From the IMG/VR virus record IMGVR_UViG_3300042448_001664, positions 1 to 25,447 of that record: 25,447 bases of DNA, one strand, 5' to 3'. Origin of the DNA: a virus. Each line of letters begins with the position of its first letter. Position 1 is the first letter of the stretch. The translations under genes were made by a program, and so were the position numbers. Positions 12,654-19,630 of this stretch are shown here, piece by piece. The notes under the pieces are model-generated. The model was not told the origin of the DNA. It saw only the letters and a program-made list of their open reading frames with translations, and did no database searches.

Positions 12654-14099
12654 GTGCCGCAAATCAAACAAAATTCAAAAAAATCAAACCGAGGCGGAGC
12701 CCGCCCGGGTGCAGGTAGGCCCAAGGCCGCCGCTTACGAAGCCGCCGAGTTCTCGCGTAATCGCGGCCTCATCTTTCTCAACACCGTGGATCCTCAGCGC
12801 GAGGCCCCACCGCAGACCCGCATCGATCTGCTCAAAAAATCCCGCTGGCTCTACAATAATGTCGGCATCGCCGCCTACATCATCGAGCACCTCGCCCAGC
12901 GCGCCGTCGGCACCGGCATCGTGCCGCAGGCCCGCACTGCCGACGCCGCATGGAACCGCCGCGCTGAGCGGCATTTCGAGGACCGCGCCTGCGCTGAGGC
13001 GTGGGCATTCGATGCCGCTGCTCAGGTCAATTTCTACGGCGCGCAGTCCCTCATCCTCCGGCAGGTCGCCGTGGATGGAGACTTCTTCGGCCAGTTCCTG
13101 CAAACTCAAGGCGGCGGCACCCGTGTGCGATTCATCGGAGGCGAGGCCGTAGGCTCCACGGCCGACTCCAGCGACCGCGCTTTCGACGGCGTGCTCCTCG
13201 ACCGCTTCGGCGCGCCCGTCTCCTACCGCGTCATCACCGACCGGTCCGCCGGGAAATACCAGGATGTCCCAGCCTCCGACATCCTCCACTTCCGGCATGT
13301 CCGCCGGGCAGGCTACCCGCGCGGCATCTCCTGGCTGCATAATGCCATCATAAATTGCCAAGACCTCAGCGAGTTCATGGCCTACACGAAAGGCTCCGCC
13401 AAAGCCGCAAGCCAGATCGCCTTCGCCATCACCAGCAACGAAGCCGTGCGCCTCGGTGGCGGTCTCTCCAGCCTGCAAAGCGGCGACGCTGTGCCGCAGG
13501 ACATCACCACCGAGACCCTCTACAACGGGACGCTTATCCCCAAGCTCCGTCCTGGCGAATCCATCCAGAGCTTCAAAAACGAGCACCCCGGCCAAGCCTT
13601 CGAGCCATTCATCCGGCAGCTCATGGGCGAGATCGCCCGAGGCATCGGCCTGCCACCCGAGGCTCTCATGGTCTTCGTCGGCACCGCAGGCACCGAGTTT
13701 CGCGGCCTCCTCGAGGTCGCGCAAAATTTCCTCGAGCGGCTCCAGCAAATGCTCGTGGATCAATTCTGCCGCCCGCTGTGGAAATACTGGCTCTGGCAGG
13801 AAATCCAAGCCGGTCGCCTCCCTTACCCTGGCGAAGATTGGTGGAGGCACGACTGGGTCACGCCTCGAAAAATCACGGTCGATAATGGCCGCGACGGCCG
13901 CCTCTACGCCCAGCTCCTCGACTCCGGCTACATGTCTTGGGAGCGCTACTGCAACCTCCACGGCCTCGACGCCGAGGCTGAGGAAGACGACATCCTCCGC
14001 GCCTATATCCGCCGCCAGGAGAAGTGCGCCGCCCTTGGCCTCAACCCCGCCGATGTCTTCCCCTCGCATGAAACCGCCCGCACTCAAGCCCAACCCTGA
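12654..14099 (+). CDS. Portal protein, lambda gpB type (Phage_portal_2), 481 aa
   Basis: It forms the dodecameric ring at the capsid vertex through which DNA passes. The sequence follows the lambda-type portal pattern: DLLKKSRWLYNNVGIAAYII near residues 60-80, a conserved ILHFRHVRRAGYPRGISWL around 205-223, GEIARGIGLPPEALM near 325-339 and a WRHDWVTPRK end region. Length suits the family. An unusual N-terminus, GGARPGAGRPK at about residues 14-24, is a basic motif seen more often at the front of small terminases. The start is GTG 12654 after the TTTGACAC element; no other in-frame start lies near. Confidence 0.9.
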   Translation: MPQIKQNSKKSNRGGARPGAGRPKAAAYEAAEFSRNRGLIFLNTVDPQREAPPQTRIDLLKKSRWLYNNVGIAAYIIEHLAQRAVGTGIVPQARTADAAWNRRAERHFEDRACAEAWAFDAAAQVNFYGAQSLILRQVAVDGDFFGQFLQTQGGGTRVRFIGGEAVGSTADSSDRAFDGVLLDRFGAPVSYRVITDRSAGKYQDVPASDILHFRHVRRAGYPRGISWLHNAIINCQDLSEFMAYTKGSAKAASQIAFAITSNEAVRLGGGLSSLQSGDAVPQDITTETLYNGTLIPKLRPGESIQSFKNEHPGQAFEPFIRQLMGEIARGIGLPPEALMVFVGTAGTEFRGLLEVAQNFLERLQQMLVDQFCRPLWKYWLWQEIQAGRLPYPGEDWWRHDWVTPRKITVDNGRDGRLYAQLLDSGYMSWERYCNLHGLDAEAEEDDILRAYIRRQEKCAALGLNPADVFPSHETARTQAQP

Positions 14100-14244
14100 G
14101 CACCTGCCGTTTCTGAACGCCCAGCGCGCAAAGCTCGGGCGGCCGCTCCACAGCGTGCCGCCCGCTCCTCAGCCAAAGGCAGAGCCGCCAGTTCAACTGA
14201 ACCTCGCCGACTACATCCGGCAGCAGCGCCATGCAAAAGCGTAG
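14068..14244 (+). CDS. Small hypothetical protein, 58 aa
   Basis: It begins inside the 3' end of the portal gene (32-nt overlap) and reads MKPPALKPNPEHLPFLNAQR. It is Pro-rich with a helical, basic end (LADYIRQQRHAKA). Its stop region overlaps the next gene's ATG at 14231. Small genes between portal and protease are common in lambda-like phages. No family recognised. Confidence 0.5.
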   Translation: MKPPALKPNPEHLPFLNAQRAKLGRPLHSVPPAPQPKAEPPVQLNLADYIRQQRHAKA

Positions 14245-14467
14245 GACACGCGCACGAAAGTCCATCCACCTCGCCGATACGGCAGGCTGTCTGGAAATCA
14301 AAGAGCAGGCGTGGTGCGCGCGGCTGCGCGCCGATCTGTATCGTGCCGAGGCCTACTTCTGGGCTCAAACCGAGGAACGCCGCGAGATCCAGCGCCGGTA
14401 TCTGCTCGCCAAGCACCGCTTCGGCAAAGACTCCTTTTTCTTCGGAAAATCCAGCGCCGCCTTTTGA
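14231..14467 (+). CDS. Small basic helical protein, 78 aa
   Basis: The ATG lies within the end of the preceding small gene. The protein has a strongly basic start (MQKRRTRARKSIHL) and a long charged helix (LRADLYRAEAYFWAQTEERR). It could bind DNA or the portal, but nothing confirms this. The stop TGA (14465-14467) is part of the TTTGACAT element before the protease gene. Confidence 0.55.
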   Translation: MQKRRTRARKSIHLADTAGCLEIKEQAWCARLRADLYRAEAYFWAQTEERREIQRRYLLAKHRFGKDSFFFGKSSAAF

Positions 14468-14470
14468 CAT
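14463..14470 (+). promoter_or_regulatory. Late-gene element TTTGACAT, copy 4
   Basis: It supplies the stop of the upstream gene and lies exactly 12 nt before GTG 14483. The spacer GCCACCGGAGGC contains a GGAGG core very close to the start, the only 12-nt spacer with a Shine-Dalgarno-like string. Confidence 0.55.
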
Positions 14471-14482
14471 GCCACCGGAGGC

Positions 14483-15568
14483 GTGAACACCTGGTATGCC
14501 ATTTCTCCGAAAGCCGAGCTCAAGCAAACCGAAATCTCCATTTTCGACGAGATCGGTATGTGGGGCGTCAGCGCCAAACAATTTATCTCCGACCTCCAGC
14601 GCGTCCCTGCCGACCACTCCATCCTGCTCCGCATCCACTCTCCCGGCGGAGAAGTCTTCGACGGCAACGCCATCGCAAATGCGCTCCAGCGCCGTGGCAA
14701 TGTAGAGGTCCAGATCGAGGGCCTTGCTGCCAGTATGGCCACCGTCATCAGCCTTTCCGGGGCTCCGGTGAAAATGGCCGAGAACGGTTTCTACATGATT
14801 CACAACCCCTGGGGCATGGCCATGGGAGACGCCGCCGAGCTCCGCGACCAGGCCGAGCTCCTCGACAAAATCCGGCTGAACATGGTGAACGCCTACGCCG
14901 CCAAGTCCGGCCAATCCTCCGAGCAGATCACCGAGTGGATGGATGCCGAGACATGGTTTACCGCCGCCGAAGCCCAAGCCGCCGGATTCATTGACGAAGT
15001 CACCGACAGCATGGCCATCGCCGCCACAGCCAACAAATTTACCCGCCTCGCTCGGTTCAAGAACCCACCGGCCAATTTGACAGCCTCCGCTTCGCGTATG
15101 CAAATCGAAGCCGAAACCCAACCCGCTGCCGAGCCAGAGGTCACTGAGACCCCCGAGGCCACCGTCGTGAGCGAATCCGCTCCTGAGCCCCAGCCCGAAG
15201 TCGTGGCTGATGTCGCAGAGCCCGTCACCGAAGAGCCTGCCACGCCCGTGGCCATCGCCGCCGCCGACTCCATCCTGGCGAAATACAACGCCATCTCCGC
15301 CGAGCGCGACTCGCTCCGCGCCGAGCTCGTCGCCGCCAAGGGCCAACTCTCCCGCGAGCGCGAAGCCCTCGCCCGCCTCGAGGCCAGCCTCGGCCTCGCT
15401 CCCGCCCGCGTCGTCCCAGTCATCGAAAACGCCTCCCCCGAGGCCGCCGACCCCGTGGCCGAATACATCGCCGCCGTCGAAAGCGGCGACCGCAAAAAAG
15501 CCGCATCCCTTTTCGAAAAGCACAAGGCCGCCATCTGGTCTCACCGCAATAAAATTTCCAAGGCCTGA
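14483..15568 (+). CDS. ClpP-like head maturation protease with C-terminal scaffold domain, 361 aa
   Basis: It is a serine protease that matures the prohead, like lambda gpC. Residues 1-180 follow the ClpP/S49 fold: IHSPGGEVFDG at 51-61, nucleophile Ser84 in GLAASMAT, His107 in MIHNPWG, and DAETWFTAAEAQAAGFID at 154-171, where the usual acidic residue would be Glu156 or Asp154. Residues ~206-290 are an acidic, Pro/Glu/Val-rich linker and 275-310 a coiled coil (AERDSLRAELVAAKGQLSRE), the usual makeup of a fused scaffold. An in-frame ATG at codon 206 (15098) preceded by a TTTGACAG element suggests a second, scaffold-only product. Confidence 0.9.
   Translation: MNTWYAISPKAELKQTEISIFDEIGMWGVSAKQFISDLQRVPADHSILLRIHSPGGEVFDGNAIANALQRRGNVEVQIEGLAASMATVISLSGAPVKMAENGFYMIHNPWGMAMGDAAELRDQAELLDKIRLNMVNAYAAKSGQSSEQITEWMDAETWFTAAEAQAAGFIDEVTDSMAIAATANKFTRLARFKNPPANLTASASRMQIEAETQPAAEPEVTETPEATVVSESAPEPQPEVVADVAEPVTEEPATPVAIAAADSILAKYNAISAERDSLRAELVAAKGQLSREREALARLEASLGLAPARVVPVIENASPEAADPVAEYIAAVESGDRKKAASLFEKHKAAIWSHRNKISKA
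15076..15083 (+). promoter_or_regulatory. Late-gene element TTTGACAG inside the protease gene, copy 5
   Basis: It lies 14 nt upstream of the in-frame ATG 15098 at the protease/scaffold border. The spacer CCTCCGCTTCGCGT resembles those of copies 2-4. Confidence 0.45.
15098..15568 (+). CDS. Putative scaffold protein from an internal start, 156 aa
   Basis: The product begins MQIEAETQPAAEPEVTETPE, at the exact end of the ClpP domain and before the acidic linker and coiled coil. In lambda, Nu3 scaffold is made from an in-frame start within C. Here the same layout is combined with the TTTGACA element found before other late genes. Independent synthesis is an inference; no Shine-Dalgarno is visible before the ATG. 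Confidence 0.45.
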   Translation: MQIEAETQPAAEPEVTETPEATVVSESAPEPQPEVVADVAEPVTEEPATPVAIAAADSILAKYNAISAERDSLRAELVAAKGQLSREREALARLEASLGLAPARVVPVIENASPEAADPVAEYIAAVESGDRKKAASLFEKHKAAIWSHRNKISKA

Positions 15569-15605
15569 GCCGAGGAGAAACCAACCAACAAACCACCAAC
15601 ACAAT

Positions 15606-16460
15606 ATGCCAAATACATTCGATTCCGGCCTGGTTGCGGACTCCATCTCCGCACAGACCAAAACCGTCCTCAGCAACCGCCTCGCGGCTCTCAGCCTCTT
15701 CGCATCGGATTTCTCGAGCGATGTCAAGAAGCCCAAGGATACCGTCGTTGTGCCAATCGTTTCCGCGACCGGCGCGACACAAGTCAACCCCACCAACTTC
15801 GAGCCAGGCGGCGGCACCACCGTCACAAAGACGACTGTGACCTTGGATCACATCTTCCAGCCCTTCGCCATCACGGCCGCTGAGTTGGCTTCTGGTCACC
15901 GCCTCGAGCGCCTCATCCAGATCAATATCGACGCCCTTGCTGATAAAATCTGGGCCTTGGCAACGACTCCCATCACCGTGGCAAACTTCGGCGCAGCCGT
16001 TGTGACCAGCGCCGACCTCACCGGCAACAACTTTGCAAACATGAAAGCCCTCTGGGCCGCGCTCTCAAAGAGCGACCGCAAAGGCCTTGTTTTGAGCCCA
16101 TCGCTCTACAGCCAACTACAGCCAACCAACCTCCAAAGCATCCCGCTTTCCGCTGGCGCTTATGGATTCGATAACGGAATCTACTACGCCAACAGCTTCA
16201 GCGGTGAAGCAGGCATGGCAGGTTTCGCATGCGCGCCAGAAGCACTTGTCATGGCCGCCGCCGCTCCGGCGATCGATGACGCCGTGCGCAGCCAGTTCGC
16301 CATCTCCGAGATCGTGACCCTCGACCAGCTCGGCATCAGCGTTCAATACAATGTCTGGGGCTCAACAGCCAACCGCCAGGTCAACGCCTCGCTCGAGCTC
16401 ATGTTCGGCGCTGCAAAGGGCCTCACAGCAAGCACCATGGCGATCATCGACATCGCGTAA
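15606..16460 (+). CDS. Major capsid protein, 284 aa
   Basis: It is the first gene after protease/scaffold and is followed by a strong terminator, the normal place and setting of the major head protein. The protein begins MPNTFDSGLVADSISAQTKT and has alternating beta/Ala-rich segments, including DTVVVPIVSATGATQVNP and VLSPSLYSQL, like HK97-fold coats with an N-arm and P-domain. I do not recognise a named family motif. The start is ATG 15606 after an A/C-rich, G-poor leader (ACCAACCAACAAACCACC), with GAGGAG too far away (28 nt) to act as a normal ribosome site. No separate decoration gene is seen. Confidence 0.8.
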   Translation: MPNTFDSGLVADSISAQTKTVLSNRLAALSLFASDFSSDVKKPKDTVVVPIVSATGATQVNPTNFEPGGGTTVTKTTVTLDHIFQPFAITAAELASGHRLERLIQINIDALADKIWALATTPITVANFGAAVVTSADLTGNNFANMKALWAALSKSDRKGLVLSPSLYSQLQPTNLQSIPLSAGAYGFDNGIYYANSFSGEAGMAGFACAPEALVMAAAAPAIDDAVRSQFAISEIVTLDQLGISVQYNVWGSTANRQVNASLELMFGAAKGLTASTMAIIDIA

Positions 16461-16481
16461 TTCCCGCACACCAAGCCCGCA

Positions 16482-16524
16482 AACGCCCGGCCGGAAGCCT
16501 TTCCCGGTCGGGCGTTCTGCTTTT
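16482..16524 (+). terminator. Terminator after the capsid gene
   Basis: A 13-bp stem (16482-16494 with 16504-16516, one G-U pair) with a 9-nt loop is followed by CTGCTTTT. It lies 21 nt after the capsid stop. The final T residues are shared with the TTTGACAC element at 16522. Confidence 0.85.
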
Positions 16525-16529
16525 GACAC
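16522..16529 (+). promoter_or_regulatory. Late-gene element TTTGACAC, copy 6
   Basis: It begins in the T tract of the capsid terminator and lies exactly 12 nt before ATG 16542. The spacer is ATCCGCACAGGC. Confidence 0.55.
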
Positions 16530-16541
16530 ATCCGCACAGGC

Positions 16542-16868
16542 ATGTCGCTGGCATCGCAAATAGACCGCTTGAAACAACGCTCCGCTGAGGATCGAAATGC
16601 AGGGCATGGTTATCCTGCCACCTTTCGAGGGCAGAGCATCCGCGTCGGCCTCTCTGCCATTACGATCAGTATGGATCTCGAAATGGGAGGATACCGGCAG
16701 GGCGGCCAATTCATATGCCGCTTCTTGGCTTCTTCGTTGCAATCACCGCCGAGAGCAAACGAGCAGATTTTAATCAGCGGAAAGACATACACCATTTCCG
16801 TAGTCGCTGAAGCTCTCGGCACGCCCGTCGAGTATGTCGCCACCATCGTCCCCGGCTCCGCTTTATGA
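16542..16868 (+). CDS. Probable head-tail joining protein, 108 aa
   Basis: It is the first gene after the capsid and before the tail-terminator-like gene, the place of lambda FI/FII. After a helical N-terminus (MSLASQIDRLKQRSAED) the protein is beta-rich (SIRVGLSAITISMDLEMGGY, ILISGKTYTISVVAEAL), as expected of a small barrel-type head-tail adaptor. No diagnostic motif is visible. Its end overlaps the next ATG (16865-16868). Confidence 0.65.
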   Translation: MSLASQIDRLKQRSAEDRNAGHGYPATFRGQSIRVGLSAITISMDLEMGGYRQGGQFICRFLASSLQSPPRANEQILISGKTYTISVVAEALGTPVEYVATIVPGSAL

Positions 16869-17266
16869 ACGCAGCAATCGAAACATCCTTGCGCGAGTGG
16901 CTCCTCTCAACCGTCCCGTTCGCCGACTCCGCGATCCACACCGGCCAATCTGCTGAGACTATCCCAGGCGACCAGCCGGTTGTCTTTTGCGCCTGCGAGA
17001 CCGTCGAGCCGGTGGCCATGGGCTATTTCAAATTCACGGCGCAGATCATTGTTTCCACGCCGTGCGTGATTGAGGAAGCCTTGCCGACGCACCTGGCGCT
17101 TTCGGATGCACTCAAGGCCGAACTCTACGACATCGCGCCGCTTGTGGATTTCCTCCCCGCATCCATGCAACTCGCGGGCGTCACCATGAATGCCTTCGGC
17201 CAATCGCAGGCCAACGAGCGGTGGCTCACGACAGCCGAGGTCGTGCTCGGGGTCATCGAAATTTGA
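16865..17266 (+). CDS. Probable tail terminator/minor tail protein, 133 aa
   Basis: It is coupled to the previous gene by ATGA. Size, an N-terminal helix (AAIETSLREWLLSTVPFADS) and beta strands (FKFTAQIIVSTP, RWLTTAEVVLGVIEI) resemble gpU/gpZ-type tail terminator proteins, which sit between head-tail connector and tube genes. This is a positional and structural guess. The stop TGA is part of TTTGACAC at 17262. Confidence 0.6.
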   Translation: MNAAIETSLREWLLSTVPFADSAIHTGQSAETIPGDQPVVFCACETVEPVAMGYFKFTAQIIVSTPCVIEEALPTHLALSDALKAELYDIAPLVDFLPASMQLAGVTMNAFGQSQANERWLTTAEVVLGVIEI

Positions 17267-17269
17267 CAC
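17262..17269 (+). promoter_or_regulatory. Late-gene element TTTGACAC, copy 7
   Basis: It supplies the stop of the upstream gene and lies 28 nt before ATG 17298, the longest spacing among the nine copies. Confidence 0.45.
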
Positions 17270-17297
17270 GCGACTTTTTGCGTAACCCGCAACCAAC

Positions 17298-17669
17298 ATG
17301 GCACTCTCTCTCTACCGCTCTTCTCAAGTCGCTAACGCAACTTATGGCACGCCGGACATCTCTGGCTTGATCGTCACCTCGTTTTCTCTGAACGAAACCA
17401 CATCGCCTTCGGAGATGAAGGATGACCAGGGCAATATCATCGCCGTGGCGGTGCCAGATCCGATCAAGGAGATTTCCTTTGAAGGTATGCGCACAGGGTC
17501 GTTCTCGCAGACCGTTGGCGGCCTCCTCTCCATCACGATGCCAGCAGGGCTCACGCTGGGGGCCACCACGATTGTGACTGGCCTCACGACAAGTTTCGCC
17601 GCCGAGCAGTTTGAAAACATTTCCGGCACCGCCCGCTCTTACAGCACAGCGATGACCGCTGGCTCGTAG
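17298..17669 (+). CDS. Candidate major tail (tube) protein, 123 aa
   Basis: This is a Thr/Ser-rich beta protein (DISGLIVTSFSLNETTSPSE, then AVPDPIKEISFEGMRTG) encoded shortly before the frameshifted chaperones and tape measure, where the tail-tube gene normally lies. It is shorter than lambda gpV (246 aa) and similar to a single tube-type beta domain. Paired hydrophobic strands and the Thr/Ser-rich end support a structural role; the name rests on gene order. Confidence 0.55.
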   Translation: MALSLYRSSQVANATYGTPDISGLIVTSFSLNETTSPSEMKDDQGNIIAVAVPDPIKEISFEGMRTGSFSQTVGGLLSITMPAGLTLGATTIVTGLTTSFAAEQFENISGTARSYSTAMTAGS

Positions 17670-17683
17670 TCCCTCACCTCCTC

Positions 17684-17742
17684 GCCGGGGCAGTCCGTAG
17701 CGGCTCCCCGGCAGGCCCACCACGACAAATCACGACAAATCC
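17684..17742 (+). promoter_or_regulatory. Hairpin plus tandem CACGACAAAT repeat
   Basis: GCCGGGG (17684-17690) and CCCCGGC (17706-17712) can pair around a 15-nt loop. Two perfect tandem copies of CACGACAAAT (17721-17730, 17731-17740) end two bases before ATG 17743. This may attenuate or control translation of the next gene. Confidence 0.5.
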
Positions 17743-18135
17743 ATGACAGCTATTTTTTCCACCCGCGACCTCAAGCTCGCCTCGATCCTCACCACTCTCG
17801 GTTTTGAGTTCGAGAATCCCGCCGCTCCTGCCACACGCATCCGGCGTGAATCCGGCGAGGAGTCCACCGTCTTCCACTTCCTAGCGAATCACCCCACGAA
17901 CGGCCAAGCCGCCGATGAGGTCATGCGCGCCTTTGCTGCCGGGGAGGACTACATCGCCGCGCACCAGGATGAGCCGCTGGCCTACATGCTCGCCGTTCTG
18001 CGCAACCGCGATGAACTCGTCTCCGTGGTTAAGCAGACCCCGCGCCAAGTCGTCTTCGAGCGCAACGGGCGCATCATTTCCATCAGCGAAAACGCCACCG
18101 AGGCCGACAAGAAACGCTTCGCCAAATTCATGTGA
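17743..18135 (+). CDS. DUF5659-like small tail-module protein, 130 aa
   Basis: The N-terminus IFSTRDLKLASILTTLGF follows the pattern of DUF5659 (aromatic, T-x-D-L-x-L-A, L-x-x-L-G), a small family common in phages and mobile elements with no known function. The rest is helical (ADEVMRAFAAGEDYIAAHQD) and ends in VVFERNGRIISISENATEAD. Its position between the tube gene and the G/GT pair suggests tail assembly. The start follows the tandem repeat; no Shine-Dalgarno is seen. Confidence 0.65.
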   Translation: MTAIFSTRDLKLASILTTLGFEFENPAAPATRIRRESGEESTVFHFLANHPTNGQAADEVMRAFAAGEDYIAAHQDEPLAYMLAVLRNRDELVSVVKQTPRQVVFERNGRIISISENATEADKKRFAKFM

Positions 18136-18578
18136 TCCCCAGATCGCCAACGAAAAAATCAACGAAAGACCCAATGAAAAAGACACCCGAATCGACCGAT
18201 TACGAAACCGACGACGAAGCCCTCCGCGAAGCCGCATTCCGCGACGGCCCGCGCAAGGCAGGGAAATGGAAGCTCCGCCCGTGCGTTCCCGGCACGATCT
18301 CAATCATCCGCTCCAACATGCTTGAGAAGCGCGATGACTTTTGGTTTGTCGCCGCGTTTGCCTTCGTCCACATCGCCCCGATCGATGATGTCATCTCGGT
18401 GGATAACGACCCTATCGCTTTCAATAAAGCAGTCCGCCGCTGGCAGCTTGAGAACCTCACCACCCTCGAGGAGCAGAACGAACTCACCGCGCTCGTCTCC
18501 GCAGCATACGATCGCGTGAATGCCGCCGAGACCAAGGCCAAACACGCCTCCCCCGGAAGCACCGAGTCGGGAAAGTAG
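18132..18578 (+). CDS. Tail assembly chaperone, lambda G-like, 148 aa
   Basis: It is the zero-frame product of a frameshifted pair. The acidic N-terminus (PESTDYETDDEALREAAFRD) is followed by VPGTISIIRSNMLEKRDDFW and a helical end. It lies just upstream of the tape measure region, as G does in lambda, and binds the tape measure by analogy. The start may be ATG 18132, which overlaps the previous stop, or ATG 18174 (MKKTPESTDYE), 14 codons later. The zero frame ends at TAG 18576-18578, directly after the slippery GGGAAAG. Confidence 0.75.
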   Translation: MIPRSPTKKSTKDPMKKTPESTDYETDDEALREAAFRDGPRKAGKWKLRPCVPGTISIIRSNMLEKRDDFWFVAAFAFVHIAPIDDVISVDNDPIAFNKAVRRWQLENLTTLEEQNELTALVSAAYDRVNAAETKAKHASPGSTESGK

Positions 18579-18796
18579 CATCCCCCAACTGGCTCGCCTC
18601 CTATGTTTACAGACTCGCCAGTGTCACCGGTTGGGGGTTCCACGCCTGCATGTGGGAAGTCCCGTATGCTGCCGGGTTGCAAATCTTGGACGCCGATTCA
18701 TTCGCTCGCGGCATACCTCGCGTTTATCTCCGCGACAATCCGCAGGCGGATTTTGACTCGCTCGCTGCAATAGACGCCGTTTTGAAAAATCTCTGA
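18132..18796 (+). CDS. Tail assembly chaperone GT-like product by -1 frameshift, about 221 aa
   Basis: At G GGA AAG (18569-18575) a -1 slip changes reading from TCG-GGA-AAG-stop to GGG-AAA-GTA and opens a 76-codon extension to TGA 18794-18796. The extension reads ASPNWLASYVYRLASVTGWG, then FHACMWEVPYAAGLQILDAD and ends LAAIDAVLKNL; it has protein-like composition and the W-x-x-P pattern I associate with gpT-type domains. It has no start codon of its own near its beginning, so it can only be made by frameshifting. In lambda the G/GT ratio governs tape-measure assembly, and the same heptamer GGGAAAG is used. Confidence 0.82.
18569..18575 (+). promoter_or_regulatory. Programmed -1 frameshift site GGGAAAG
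   Basis: This slippery heptamer in phase X-XXY-YYZ (G GGA AAG) lies immediately before the TAG that ends the G frame. It is identical to the lambda G-T slip site. A stop codon right after the heptamer is expected to favour pausing. Confidence 0.85.
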
Positions 18797-18799
18797 GCC

Positions 18800-19630
18800 A
18801 TGCCGATCACCGTGAATGCCGACAACCTCAAAAGCGTGATGGAGCAATACGCCACCATCACCGGCAAAGGCATTCCCGAACTCATGCGAGCCAATGCCCG
18901 CCTGTGCGCCGTGGAGCTTGCTAACCGCACGCAGCCCTTCAGTGTCGGCAAAGGCGGCGGAACTAAGGCAAAGGCCGCAGGCGAGACGCGCACGGCCAAC
19001 GACATTGGCAAAGTCATCAAGACACGCGAGCGGTTGGATGAGATTTTCTCCAAAACGCAAGCGGCATCTCTGCGTGCCTCGCTGGAAAAACTCGCCGCAG
19101 CGGGCAGGTGGGGCGAGCTACGAGCGGTTTTGCAAAAAGTCGGATTCGGAGCGGTCGAGTTTGTTTCGGGGCAGGGGATTCGCGCTGCACACAAGGCAAA
19201 CCGAGCAAAGACAACCGGGCGCGCATTCAATAAGCCCTCCGCCCTCTACATCGCCACGAGCGGCCTTCCTGCCTACATCAAGGAAGTCGTGAAGCGCGTC
19301 GGTCTATCCAAGAGCGGCTGGGCAGACTGCGCCAAGCAGATAGGCGGAGTAAAAGGAGACGGCGCGCGCGGCATACCTGCCTTTGCCAAGCGGCACAACG
19401 CAGGCTTCGGAGATGTCACGGAGTCGATAAACGGCGCAAATACCAGCTTCACGATGGTGAACTCGATTCCCTGGGCGGACAAGGTCTGCCGCCCATCTGA
19501 GCAACGCACCGCGCTCACGATCGCCAAAAGCAAGATGATCGAGCAAATGCGCCGCGCCATCAAAGCCGCCTCCAAGCCAAAAACCAACGTGGAAAACATC
19601 ATTTCCCAAGAGCTTCAAAAAGCCGCATGA
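18800..19630 (+). CDS. Minor tail protein candidate, 276 aa
   Basis: It lies between the chaperone and tape-measure genes, 3 nt after the GT stop. The protein starts MPITVNADNLKSVMEQYATI, carries ANRTQPFSVGKGGGTKAKAA near residues 35-55 and is Lys/Ala-rich and helical through most of its length, with a beta-like centre (NGANTSFTMVNSIPWADKV). ANRTQPF and the basic glycine stretch remind me of tail-completion or HK97 gp10-like proteins, but this is weak. The stop overlaps the tape-measure ATG (19627-19630). Confidence 0.6.
   Translation: MPITVNADNLKSVMEQYATITGKGIPELMRANARLCAVELANRTQPFSVGKGGGTKAKAAGETRTANDIGKVIKTRERLDEIFSKTQAASLRASLEKLAAAGRWGELRAVLQKVGFGAVEFVSGQGIRAAHKANRAKTTGRAFNKPSALYIATSGLPAYIKEVVKRVGLSKSGWADCAKQIGGVKGDGARGIPAFAKRHNAGFGDVTESINGANTSFTMVNSIPWADKVCRPSEQRTALTIAKSKMIEQMRRAIKAASKPKTNVENIISQELQKAA

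Noticed and set aside
12684-14093. 469-codon open frame on the minus strand opposite the portal gene
   Set aside because: It is a composition shadow: GC-rich codons of the portal leave the opposite frame open. The peptide is repetitive in Gly/Ala/Glu/Val and the plus strand has a clear portal match.
14084-15826. 580-codon minus-strand open frame over protease and capsid genes
   Set aside because: It spans three genes with strong plus-strand identity, and its translation is low-complexity Gly/Asp/Val-rich sequence without domains.
12337-16529. TTGACA elements as ordinary sigma70 promoters
   Set aside because: No TATAAT-like hexamer lies 16-18 bp downstream of the copies, and the start codon would come before the transcription start.
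18520-18756. 78-codon plus frame overlapping the G/GT region
   Set aside because: It is the third frame; the -1 frame continuing from GGGAAAG has the protein-like sequence and correct phase.
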